Under the pieces are notes generated by a model, which worked only from the letters and a program-made list of their open reading frames with translations, did not search any database and was not told the origin of the DNA. Shown piece after piece: positions 28,222-37,585 of a DNA stretch of 60,807 nt. The translations under genes and the position numbers were made by a program. The DNA comes from Nocardioides alcanivorans (lineage in GTDB: Bacteria; Actinomycetota; Actinomycetes; Propionibacteriales; Nocardioidaceae), in the NCBI RefSeq assembly GCF_021555175.1, contig NZ_JAKGRW010000031.1:1-60807 (forward strand), given 5' to 3'. How positions within the stretch are numbered: position 1 is the stretch's first letter; every line of letters starts with the position of its first letter.

Positions 28222-31200
28222 TCAGCCGAGGACCTTGCGGATCCGGGCGTCGGAGACGGTCTCCCTGGTGCCGAGCTGCTGGGCCCACAGCTGCACCCGG
28301 AACTCCTCGAGCATCCATCCCGCCCGACGCAGGTCGGCTCCCGGTGGGCGCCCCTCGGGCAGGGCCGCGAGGCGGTGCTCCCAGGCCTGCTGGAGCTCGT
28401 TGACCTGGTCCATCAGCATGCGGTCCTTGCCGAGCTGGGTCTCGAGCTTCTCCTTGCGCGCCAGCACGCCGCGCAGGTAGCGCGGGATCTCTCGCAGCCG
28501 GGCGGTGCCGGCCTCGGAGACGAAGCCCCGGTGCACGAGGCGGCCCAGTTGGGCCCGCATGTCGGTGAGCGCCGGCAGCACGTGCAGGTCGGCACGGCCG
28601 GAGAGCTCGCGATCCGCGGTGCGCCACAGCTCCAGCACCGCGAAGACGTCGTGGAGCACCGCACGCGTCCGCGCCTCGAGCTCACCCGGGCGATTGACGG
28701 CGTCGAGGAGCGCCTGCCACTCCTGCATCGATCGCACCGCTGGCCGGGCATCGACGGCTTCCACGAGTACCGCGACGCGACAGTCCTCGAGCAGCTCGGC
28801 GACCGACGGGTAGGGCGAACCCGCGAGCTGGAGCTTCTCCGCGTTGCCAAGCGAGGAGGTGATCGCCTTCACCGGCGACGCGGTGTTGAGCAGCAACAGC
28901 CGCGCCACGCCGAGTCGGTGCCGCGCCTCCTGCTCGTCCGCCGAGCCGAACACCTGGAGACCCACCGTGGTCCCCTCGTCGACCAGCGCCGGGAAGCCCC
29001 GCACCTCGTGACCGGCACGCACGGTGGTGAAGGAAGGCTCGATGGTGCCGAAGGTCCAGGTGGTCTGCCCCGTCACGGTGATCCCGGAATCGGCGGCCGC
29101 TTCGGCCATCGCCTTGGCAAAGGTCGGGCGCAGCGGCTCCTTCAGCGCATCGAGGTCCTTGCCGCGCGCCTTCACCCGGCCCTCCTCGTCCACCACCTTG
29201 AAGGTCGGGCGGAGGTGGTCGGGAACCTTGCTCCAGTCCCAGGCCTCGGCGGGTACGGCGACTCCGGTGGTGCTGCGCAACCAGCGGGTCAGGGCCATGA
29301 GCAGCGGTTCCTCCCCGGTGGGACGGCGGTGAGGAAGTCGCGGGCCTTGTTGGGCGCGGGCACGAAGTTGACCCGCAGCGACTTGGGCAGGCTGCGGATG
29401 AGTGCGGTGACCAGCTCTTCGCGCAGACCCGGCACGTTCCAGCTGAACTGGTCGGCCTCCACCTGGTTGAGGGTTGCCACGGGCACCTCCACGGTGACGC
29501 CGTCGTCGGCCGAGCCGGGCTCGAAGTGATAGCTCAGCGCGAAGGTCAGTCCCTCCTCGGCAGCTCCGGCAGCGCCGGGACTGGCCGATTGCCAGGCGGC
29601 CGGGTAGTCGGTTGCCCGCACCTCGCCCGCGGTCTGGTGCGTGAGCATGTCGGGGTCGAAGGTGAGCAGGGCGGGATGCGCCCGGCGCTCCTGCTTCCAC
29701 CACTGCTCGAAGTGGGCACCGCTGACCACGTCGGGCCCGATCCGGGCGTCGTAGAAGTCGAAGAGCGTGTGCTCGTCGACGACGATGTCACGGCGCCGGG
29801 CGCGGTGCTCGAGCTCCTCCGCCTCGTCGAGGAGGCGCTGGTTCTCGTTGTAGAACTTGTGGCGACCCGACTCGAGCGCCGGCCAGTCGCCGTACACCAG
29901 CGCATGGCGGATGAAGAGCTCCCGGCTCAGCTCCCGGTCGATCTTGCCGTAGTTGACCAGCCGGTCCGCGACGAGCGGGACGCCGTAGAGCGTGACCTTC
30001 TCGTGGGCGAGCACTGCCGCCTGCTTGCGCGACCAGTGCGGTTCCGACCAGCTGCGCTTGACGACGTGTGCGCCGAGCCGCTCGGCCCACGCGGGGTTGA
30101 TGGCAGCGTTCTGCCGGGCCCAGAGTCGGGAGGTCTCGACGAGCTCGCCCGCCATGACGTATTGCGGGTTCTTCCCCTTCAGGCCCGATCCCGGGAAGAT
30201 CGCGAACCGCGCACCGCGGGCGCCGACGTACTCGCGGGGGCCTCGCCGCTTCTCCGGTCGCTGACCCGGTTGCGTCTTCTCCCGCTCCTCGAGCAGGCCG
30301 ATGTGGGAGAGCAGGCCGGAGAGCAGGGCCTGGTGGATGCCGTCGGCGTCGGGCTCGTCTGCGGGCTGGCCGAGCTGGACCTTCATCTCCTTGCAGACCT
30401 GGCGCAGCTGCGACTCGAAGTCCTGCCACTCGCGTACCCGCAGGTAGTTGAGGTACTCGCGCTTGCACATCCGACGGAAGGCACTCGAGGAGAGCTCCTT
30501 CTGCTGCCCCTTGAGGTGGCGCCACAAATTGAGCCAGGTGAGGAAGTCCGAGGTGGGGTCGGTGAAGCGGGCGTGCAGTTGGTCGGCCTGCGCGCGCTGC
30601 TCCTCCGGCCGCTCGCGCGGGTCCTGCAGGGAGAGGGCGGCGGCGATCACCAGCACCTCGCGCACGCACCCGAGCCGCTCGGCCTCCAGGATCATCCGAC
30701 CGAGCCGCGGGTCGATCGGAAGCCGCACCAGCCGGCGGCCCAACCCGGTGAGGCGAGGTCCCGTCGTACGCCGGCCGCGTCCGCGGGGCTGCCTGCCCGC
30801 CGACTGGTTGCCGGTCTGGATCGCGCCGAGCTCCTCGAGGAGTTGGGTGCCGGCGGTGACGTTGCGCTTGTCGGGCGGCTCGACGAACGGGAACCGGCCC
30901 AGGTCGCCGAGACCCAGGGAGGTCATCTGGAGGATGACGGAGGCGAGGTTGGTCCGCAGGATCTCGGGGTCGGTGAACTCCGGGCGGGACGCGAAGTCCT
31001 CCTCCGAGTAGAGCCGGATCGCGATGCCCGCCTCGACGCGGCCGCAGCGACCGGAGCGTTGATTGGCCGAGGCTTGGCTGATCGGCTCGACGGGGAGCCG
31101 CTGCACCTTGGTGCGCAGCGAGTAGCGGCTGATCCGCGCCACACCGGAGTCGATCACGTAGCGGATGCCGGGCACGGTCAGCGAGGTCTCGGCGACGTTG

Positions 31201-32192
31201 GTGGCGAGCACGACCCGGCGGACCCGGCTGGAGGTGGGACGCCGGAAGACACGGTGCTGCTCGGCCGCGGAGAGGCGGGAGTAGAGCGGGACGACCTCGA
31301 GCAGACCCTGACCGCTCTTGTCGAGCGGCGCGAGCGCGTCGGCGGTGTCGCGGATCTCCCGCTCACCGGGGAGGAAGACGAGGATGTCGCCGGGACCTTC
31401 CGCGCTGAGTTCGCGCACCGCGTCGACGATCGCCTCGGTCTGGTCGCGCACGACCACCTCACCGTCGTCGTCCACCGTCAGGCCCACCCCGTTGGTCGAC
31501 CCCGCCCCGTTGGTCGAGCCTGTCGAGACCCCACCCCCATTGGTCGAGCCCACCCCGTTGGTCGAGCCTGTCGAGACCAGTGGCCGATAGCGGACCTCCA
31601 CCGGATAGGTACGCCCGGACACCTCGATGATCGGCGCAGGGTTGCCCGCGCGGTCCGCGAAGTGGGCGGCGAACCGCTCGGGGTCGATGGTCGCGGAGGT
31701 GATGATGATCTTGAGCTCCGGGCGTCGGGCAAGCAGCCGCCGCAGATAGCCGAGGATGAAGTCGATGTTGAGGCTGCGCTCGTGGGCCTCGTCGATGATG
31801 AGCGTGTCGTAGCGCTTGAGGTCGCGGTCGCGCTGCAGCTCGGCCAGCAGGATGCCGTCGGTCATCACCTTGATGCGCGACTGCTTCGAGGTCTTGTCGG
31901 TGAAGCGCACCTGGTAGCCGACCAGGTCACCCAGGCCCTCACCGATGCCGTCGTTGCCGAGTTCCTCGGCGATCCGCTCGGCCACGGAGCGGGCGGCGAT
32001 CCGACGTGGCTGGGTGTGCCCGATCAACCCGTCCTTGCCACGTCCCAGCTCAAGGCAGATCTTCGGCAGTTGCGTCGTCTTCCCGGAGCCGGTCTCACCG
32101 GCGACGATGACGACCTGGTGGTCACGGATCGCCGCCGCGATGTCGTCGCGACGGCCACTGACGGGGAGCTGGGGCGGAAAGGTGATCTGCAC
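28222..32192 (-). CDS. hrpA: ATP-dependent RNA helicase HrpA (frameshift in assembly)
   Basis: DEAH-box helicase of about 1323 residues when repaired, the usual HrpA length; HrpA remodels RNA or ribosome complexes in the cytoplasm. Motifs in order: GETGSGKTT (Walker A), IGHTQPRRIAARSVA, DEAH, SAT, DILVFLPGEREI, NVAETSLTVPGIRYV, QRSGRCGR, then the HA2/OB region and the long C-terminal DUF3418-like domain. The frame breaks at GGG 29320-29322; one more base joins FLTAVP to TGEEPLLMALTRWL. The GTG at 32190-32192 gives VQITFPPQLPVSG; the Shine-Dalgarno is weak. Residues about 203-234 are a repeat insertion encoded by palindromic DNA (separate entry). Confidence 0.95.
31491..31586. repeat. Two 48-bp tandem units built on the GTTGGTCGAGCCTGTCGAGACC element, inside hrpA
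   Basis: The 22-base element occurs at 31509-31530 and 31557-31578, each preceded by a half copy (GTTGGTCGACCCC at 31491, ATTGGTCGAGCCC at 31539). The unit is 48 bases, so hrpA stays in frame and gains two 16-residue Ser-Thr-Gly-Asn repeats (STGSTNG...). This imperfect palindrome is known to me as a dispersed intergenic repeat in several actinobacteria. The host position is a variable loop of HrpA. Confidence 0.8.
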
Positions 32193-32214
32193 GATGGGTC
32201 GATTCTCCCCATCG

Positions 32215-32252
32215 GTCGAGAGTGCGCGGACCGGCGTCGAGAGTGCGCGGAC
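32215..32252. repeat. 17-bp direct repeat upstream of hrpA
   Basis: GTCGAGAGTGCGCGGAC occurs at 32215-32231 and again at 32236-32252 (21-base period), about 25-60 bases upstream of the hrpA GTG. It could be a regulatory repeat or replication slippage. Confidence 0.6.
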
Positions 32253-32272
32253 GGCGCCCCGGGCGCATCTCG

Positions 32273-32689
32273 TCAGGTGCAGGCGAGCGCGTCGCGCAGG
32301 ATCTGCGCGTGGTCGAAGGCAAGGCCCTCCACCAGCGCGGTCTCCACCGGCACCCACGCGGCGTGCGCAGCATCGTCGCCGCCCATGACGTCGGGTTGGG
32401 TGGCCAGTCGCACGTGGAAGGCGATGGTCACGACGCGGCCACGACGCGGGTCACGGTCGGGGGCGCCGTACGCCGCCAACTGGCGCAGCTCTCGCGCACG
32501 CAGTTCCAGGCCGGTCTCCTCGGCGAGCTCACGCGCAGCCGCCTCGGGCAGGTCCTCATTGGGTTCGACGAAGCCACCGGGAAGCGCCCAGCTGCCGGCG
32601 TAGGGCGGGTTGGCACGCCTCACCAGGAGCACGTGATCGCCGGGCGAGAAGGCGACCACGTCGACGGTGACCAGGAACTGACTCTGCAT
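32273..32689 (-). CDS. Nudix hydrolase
   Basis: A 138-residue single-domain protein. The Nudix box GGFVEPNEDL...RELAEETGL fits GX5EX7REUXEEXGU. It begins MQSQFLVTVDVVAFSPGDHV and has the LLVRRANPPYAGSWALPGGF strand typical of ADP-ribose/NADH-type Nudix hydrolases. The ATG at 32687-32689 has a good GGAGGC. It lies upstream of hrpA on the same strand with about 80 bases between. Exact substrate not determinable. Confidence 0.9.
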   Translation of the reverse strand: MQSQFLVTVDVVAFSPGDHVLLVRRANPPYAGSWALPGGFVEPNEDLPEAAARELAEETGLELRARELRQLAAYGAPDRDPRRGRVVTIAFHVRLATQPDVMGGDDAAHAAWVPVETALVEGLAFDHAQILRDALACT

Positions 32690-32804
32690 GTTGCCTCCAG
32701 GACGGGTCCGGCGATTCTGCCAGCCGCTGGCGCGATCGTGCTTCACAGCACCCCGGTGGGGAGGACACAGGAAGCGCACAGCAAGCCGCCGCACGCTCGG
32801 TGTC

Positions 32805-33167
32805 ATGGAAACCGAGACGAATGCCGAGACGACTCGCGGGCCCGCCGGAGCCCCGGTCGAGCAGCCGACCAAGGAGAAGCTCAAGGACCGCGTGTGGGGA
32901 TGGCGTGCACTCACCGCCACGGCCGTCGCGGCGCTGGTCATCGGCGGGGCCGCGGGTAGCGGCGTCACCCTCCTGGTGAACGACGACTCCGGCAACCGCC
33001 AACGGATGGGGCAGTTCGGTCCACCCGGAGGCGGGGAGCGCCCCGATTTCCCCGACGGTGAGCGTCCCGACGGGCGGGGCGGCCAGGGTGGCCAGCCGGG
33101 CCAGCCCGGCAGTGACGGGGATGCCGACTCCGACACGAGCGCTGAGTCCACCATCGCCTGGTCCTGA
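32805..33167 (+). CDS. Small single-pass membrane protein with Gly/Pro-rich outer tail
   Basis: A 120-residue protein: charged N-terminus (METETNAETTRGPAGAPVEQ), one membrane helix at about 35-57 (WRALTATAVAALVIGGAAGS) and an external tail rich in Gly, Pro, Asp and Gln (GGGERPDFPDGERP) ending STIAWS. It sits 57 bases upstream of the response regulator and kinase on the same strand, so it may be part of the same signalling transcript. No family is recognised. Confidence 0.65.
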   Translation: METETNAETTRGPAGAPVEQPTKEKLKDRVWGWRALTATAVAALVIGGAAGSGVTLLVNDDSGNRQRMGQFGPPGGGERPDFPDGERPDGRGGQGGQPGQPGSDGDADSDTSAESTIAWS

Positions 33168-33224
33168 TCCCCCACTCCCGTTGCAGGGTGGTCGGGCAAC
33201 CGACGGTGTCGCTACGGTGAGTGG

Positions 33225-33893
33225 GTGAGCCATTTGCACTCGGGTGACGACGGCGGCGAGAAGATCCGGATCTTCCTCCTCGACGATCACGAGATCGTGC
33301 GTCGGGGCATCCGGGAACTGCTCGAGACCGAGCCCGACCTCGCCGTCGTCGGCGAGGCTGCGCTGGCCGAGGAGGCCTTGGCCCGGATCCCAGCCGCCCG
33401 GCCGGACGTGGCGATCCTCGACAACCGACTGCCGGACGGTTCCGGCATCGACGTGTGCCGCGAGATCCGCTCCCAGGACCCCGGGATCGCGGCCTTGATC
33501 CTCACCTCCTACGACGATGACGACGCCCTCTTCGCCGCGATCATGGCCGGCGCAGCCGGCTACGTGCTCAAGCAGGTACGTGGGGCTGACCTCGTGGACA
33601 CGATCCGTCGCGTCGCCGCGGGCCAGTCGATGCTGGATCCGTTGGTGACCGGGCAGGTGCTGGAGCGGTTGCGCAGCGGTCCGCCGGTCAACAAGGAGCT
33701 GGAGCGTCTCACCGAGCAGGAGGTGCGGATCCCCGACCTCATCGGCGAAGGACTCACCAACCGGCAGATCGCTGCGCGGATGCACCTGGCCGAGAAGACC
33801 GTGAAGAACTACGTCTCCTCCCTGCTCGCCAAGCTCGGGTTGTCCAGCCGGACCCAGGCAGCCATCTATGCGGCCAAGCACGCCAAGCAGTGA
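33225..33893 (+). CDS. NarL/DevR-type response regulator
   Basis: A 222-residue regulator with receiver (IRIFLLDDHEIVRRGIRELL, Asp in VAILDNRLPDGSG, LILTSYDDDDA, Lys in YVLKQVRG) and LuxR-type helix-turn-helix (LIGEGLTNRQIAARMHLAEK, TVKNYVSSLLAKLGLSSR). GTG start. The GAF-domain histidine kinase follows after 17 bases, forming a DevR/DevS-like pair. Conserved EKTVKNYVSSLLAKLG is typical of the DosR branch, which in mycobacteria responds to hypoxia, NO and CO. Confidence 0.93.
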   Translation: MSHLHSGDDGGEKIRIFLLDDHEIVRRGIRELLETEPDLAVVGEAALAEEALARIPAARPDVAILDNRLPDGSGIDVCREIRSQDPGIAALILTSYDDDDALFAAIMAGAAGYVLKQVRGADLVDTIRRVAAGQSMLDPLVTGQVLERLRSGPPVNKELERLTEQEVRIPDLIGEGLTNRQIAARMHLAEKTVKNYVSSLLAKLGLSSRTQAAIYAAKHAKQ

Positions 33894-33910
33894 CCACTCG
33901 ATGACCGAAG

Positions 33911-35591
33911 GTGGTTGAGGCGATGCGGGAGGGAGCGGCGGAGGACGACCACACCGAGCTGCGGCTGCTGCTCGGTGCGGTCGCTGGCATGTCGGCCGAC
34001 CTCAACCTCGACCGAGTCCTCCGCAGGATCGTGCAGGTCGGCAGTCGACTGGTCGGCTCCCGCTATGCCGCCCTCGGGGTCCTCGACGCCGGCCCCGAGG
34101 GCCGACTGCGGACCTTCGTCCAGCACGGCATGTCTCCCGAGGAGGAGCAGGCCGTCGGGGAGCGACCCCGCGGCCGCGGACTCCTCGGACTGCTCTTCGA
34201 GCATCCTGTTCCGCTGCGGCTACGCGACATGAGCGAGCACCCCGCGTCGTACGGCGTCCCGCCGGGGCATCCCCCATGCGCTCGTTCCTCGGAGTGCCGA
34301 TCCTGATCCACGGCCAGGTCTTCGGCAACCTCTACCTCACAGGCAAGCTCGGTTCCGACCAGTTCTCCGATCGTGACGAGGAGATCGCCGTCGCCCTCGC
34401 CGGAGCAGCTGGCGTCGCCATCGAGAACGCTCAGCTCTACGAGGAGGCGGAAGTGCGCCAGCGGTGGCTGGAGGCGACCGCGGAGGTGACCGGGATGCTG
34501 GCCGGCGCGGTTTCCGGGCGAGAGGCCCTGCAGACCATCGTCGACCGGGCTCGCGAAGTCGCACGGGCCGACGTCGCCTGCATCGCCTCGGGCACGGACC
34601 CCGAGCAGCTGCGCCTCGAGGTCGTCTCCGGGGTCCCGATGACCCCGGACGTGCGCGAGTCGCTCGCACTCGGCCGCTACCTGGCGGTCCAGGTCGCCGC
34701 GACGGGCGACGCGCTCACCCTCGACGACCTCACCACGGGCGCCGGTGGTACGGCGTCCGATGTTGCCCGGGCTCCGCGGGTCGGCGGGCCGGACGGACCG
34801 CAGCTCGGCCCCGTCGTCCTGGTCCCGATCCGGCTGGGCGCCGGGACGCAAGGGGTTCTCGGTCTGGGATGGACACCGGAGCACCGCGACAGCTACCACC
34901 GTCTCGACCTCTCGATGCCTGCCAGCTTCGCCGAGCAGGCCACCCTCGCGCTGCACCTGGCGCGGCTGCGGGACGACCGGGAACGGCTGGCCCTGCTCGA
35001 GGACCGTGACCGCATCGGCCGCGATCTGCACGACTGGTGATCCAACGTCTCTTCGCTGTCGGACTCGGGCTGCAGGGCACTGCCCGCCTGGTGGACCACC
35101 CCCGCGCCCACGAACGGCTGGAGCAGGCCGTCGATGACGTCGACGCCACCATCCGTGAGATCCGGCGCACGATCTTCGCGCTCGGCCCTGACGCCGGCGG
35201 AGGCGATGTCCAGGCGGAGGCGACGCGACTGGTCGAGCGCGCCCGTGGCACCCTCAAGTTCCGCCCCGAGCTGGACTTCGTGGGCCCGGTCCGGTCGCTC
35301 GTGACCGGAGACCTGGCAGCCGACGTGCTCGCCGCCCTGAGCGAGGCACTCTCGAATGTCAGCCGGCACGCTCACTCCTCGCACGTGCGGGTCTCCCTGC
35401 GCGCGGGCTCCGAGGTGACCCTCGTGGTCGAGGACGACGGGGTCGGACTCCCCGACGACTTCGCGGAGGGCGGTCTGGCCAACATCCGGGAGCGGGCTGC
35501 ACGGCGTGAAGGCACTGTCGACCTCGAATCCGCGCCGGGCACCGGTACCCGACTGACCTGGTCCGTACCACTGCGCGACACCGCTCACTGA
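33911..35591 (+). CDS. GAF-domain histidine kinase, DevS/DosS-like (two frameshifts in assembly)
   Basis: About 560 residues when repaired. Two GAF domains (about 20-165 and 185-340: GSRLVGSRYAALGVLDAGPE, MRSFLGVPILIHGQVFGNLY; LQTIVDRAREVARADVACI) sense a ligand or redox cofactor. The HisKA_3 box is DRDRIGRDLHDWVIQRLFAV and the ATPase domain has EALSNVSRHAHSS and DDGVGLPDD. Breaks: CCCCC 34271-34275 and the GG at 35036-35037; one base more at each restores the reading, the second inside the phosphoacceptor motif LHDW-VIQRLF. It has no membrane helices, so it is cytosolic. Pairs with the regulator just upstream. Start uncertain (GTG 33911 or ATG 33923). Confidence 0.9.
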
Positions 35592-35618
35592 TCGTCGCGA
35601 GCGCGCGGCCTGTCGGGA

Positions 35619-35637
35619 GTCCCGAGGACCTCGGGAC
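35619..35637 (+). terminator. Hairpin after the GAF kinase
   Basis: GTCCCGAG-GAC-CTCGGGAC, 8 perfect pairs, 28 bases after the kinase stop and before the TasA-like cassette; no T tract. The 204-base gap 35592-35795 contains this hairpin and presumably the promoter of the cassette, which I cannot place with confidence. Confidence 0.5.
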
Positions 35638-35795
35638 CAAGGTCCCTTGGATCCGGGCTCCCGGACCCTGATCCTGACGCGTCCGCGAGACGACGATGGA
35701 GTGGACAGCAAGGGACAACCCCCACAGCTGTCGGACATCCCGTCCAGATCGCGAACTCACGCCGGTGACCCCGTGCGTGAGAGAGGAAGGCACAG

Positions 35796-36346
35796 ATGAA
35801 GAAGCACACCAAGGGCGCCCTCGCCGCCGGTACCGCCGCCGTCCTGCTGCTCGGCGGAGCCGGTTCGCTCGCCTACTGGAGCGACAGCGCCGCCGTCGGT
35901 GGAAGCGACATCGCCACCGGTCACCTGTCCCTGAGCGATGCCAGTTCCACCGGCTGGGTGCACGCAGACGGCGAGCTCGCCGGCCAGGACGTCACCTCGA
36001 TCGTCCCCGGCGACTCGATCAGCCAGGAGTTCACCTTCACCATCAATGCCTCCGGTGACAATCTCGCCGCCGAGCTCACCACACCGGAGAGTGTCGAGGC
36101 GGAGATCGGCGGCGACGCCACCCCGACCACACTGGAACTCCCGGTGAGCGCCACCTACACGATCGATGGCTCCCCGCCCCGGCGACCATCTCCGAGGCCA
36201 ACGACGGCGACGTGGTCACCGTCGTGGTCGAGGTCGACTTCCCGTTCGGTGACGTCGACACGGTCAACGCCAACGACACCCAGGACCTGGTCGCATCGTT
36301 GGACGACCTCACCGTCCAGCTCACCCAGCTCCAGCCGGGCGCCTGA
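35796..36346 (+). CDS. Alternate-type signal peptide exported protein 1 (TasA/camelysin-like; frameshift in assembly)
   Basis: About 183 residues when repaired. Basic N-terminus MKKHTKGALAAGTAAVLLLG, then GGAGSLAYWSDSAAVGGSDI: the AYWSDSA motif after the hydrophobic core marks the alternate signal peptides processed by SipW-type peptidases, as in Bacillus TasA, whose family forms biofilm fibres. The mature part is beta-rich, Asp/Thr/Gly-rich, without Cys. The frame breaks at CCCC 36172-36175; one more C joins TYTIDGSP to APATISEANDGDVVTVVVEV, ending LTQLQPGA. GAGAGGAAGG precedes the ATG. Followed 17 bases later by its likely processing peptidase. Confidence 0.85.
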
Positions 36347-36363
36347 ACACGGACGCCAGGACG

Positions 36364-36902
36364 ATGAGGAAGCAGGTCGGGCGCATCCTCGCCTGGTCAT
36401 GGGTGGTGGCCACGACCGCGGTGCTGGTCGTCGCGGTCGTGGTGCCCCGGCTGGCGGGCGCGACGCCCTACACCGTGGTGACCGGCTCGATGCGCCCCGG
36501 CCTGCCTCCCGGCACCCTCGCAGTGGTCCGGCCGACCCCGGTCGAGGAGATCGGGATCGGCGACGTCATCACCTATCAGCTCGAGTCGGGCAAGGAGACC
36601 GTGGTCACCCACCGGGTGGTCGCCGTGGGCCTCGACGCCACCGGCACCCGGTGCTGCGCACGCAGGGTGACGCCAACCCGGCCCCCGACTCGCAGTGGGT
36701 GCGACCGGTGCAGGTGCGCGGCGAACTCTGGTACGCCGTGCCTCACCTCGGGCGGGTCAACAACCTGCTCGGCCCCGACCAACGCCAGGTGGCCGTGTTC
36801 GGCATCGCCGCCCTCCTGCTCGGCTACGCGGCGTTGATGGCGATCGGCTCCGTTCGGGACGGAGCACGGCGTCGGCGGACCGGCGAGGCAACCCCTCGAT
36901 GA
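36364..36902 (+). CDS. SipW-like signal peptidase I, ER/archaeal type (frameshift in assembly)
   Basis: About 179 residues when repaired. N-terminal membrane helix (WSWVVATTAVLVVAVVVPRL), catalytic Ser42 in VTGSMRPGLPPG, and His83 in VTHRVVAVG replacing the Lys of ordinary bacterial signal peptidases; GDANPAPD supplies the conserved Gly-Asp of the Ser/His/Asp type. A second helix lies at the C-terminus (VFGIAALLLGYAALMAIGS). The frame breaks around 36648-36652 (GGTG should be GGGTG), joining GTR to VLRTQGDANPAPDSQW. Its stop overlaps a short ATG frame (MTELERSGRKNGEE) that leads into the next gene. Expected substrates are the exported proteins on either side. Confidence 0.87.
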
Positions 36903-36944
36903 CCGAGCTCGAACGCAGTGGACGAAAGAACGGAGAGGAAGCAG

Positions 36945-37585
36945 ATGCAACGACGCGCACACCGGTCACCCTCTGAACGGAGCTCCGGCGGTCGGATCCG
37001 GGCGGTGCTCAGCCTCGGCCTGTTGCTCGGCGTCGCCCAGATGGGCACGTTGGCCGCCTGGACCGACAGCGCCACGGTCACCAGTGGTTCCTTCGCCACC
37101 GGCACCCTCGACCTCCGAGTCGGCGAGGCCTCCGCCGACCAGCTCGGCGGGCAGGGCGGCTCGTGGCAGCACGCCAGCCTCACCCTCTCCGACCTGGCTC
37201 CGGGGAGAGCATCGCCCAGATGCTCACGATTGGGAACGCCGGCTCGATCCCTCTCACCTGGCAGGGGTCGGTGTCGACCGCCACCGATGCCCTCTCCGGG
37301 GCGAACGGACTCCGGATCACCATGGTGCGCAACCCGACCGGGGTGACGAACACCGGCGGTCACGGCAACAATGACCGGATCGGCAGCTGTGAGGGCGGCA
37401 CCCCCACGGCGCTCACCGACACCCCGATCGACACCAGCGCGACGGCCCTCCCGACCGCGGCGGCAATCCTCGCCTCGGGAGGCACCGCCAGCTTCTGCGT
37501 AGTCGTGGGGCTCTCCCCCGACGCACCCAACTCGATGCAGTCGAAGTCGACCACGCTGGCCTTCTCCATCGAGGCGGAGCAGTGA
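36945..37585 (+). CDS. Alternate-type signal peptide exported protein 2 (frameshift in assembly)
   Basis: About 213 residues when repaired. Start MQRRAHRSPSERSSGGRIRA, hydrophobic core VLSLGLLLGVAQMGTL, and AAWTDSATVTSGSFATGTLD, again the alternate signal peptide motif (A-W/Y-T/S-D-S-A). The mature part is Ser/Thr/Gly-rich with two Cys (GSCEGG and SFCVVVGL). The frame breaks at GGGG 37202-37205; with one more G, LSDLAPG continues ESIAQMLTIGNAGSIPLTW. AGAGGAAG gives a good Shine-Dalgarno. The stop overlaps the ATG of the next signal peptidase (TGATG), so substrate and peptidase are co-translated. Confidence 0.82.

Noticed and set aside
36899..36976. 25-codon ORF (MTELERSGRKNGEE...) overlapping the first SipW-type stop by ATGA
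   Set aside because: Overlap is suggestive of coupling, but it ends inside the next gene's signal peptide and has no protein-like features; at most a coupling leader.
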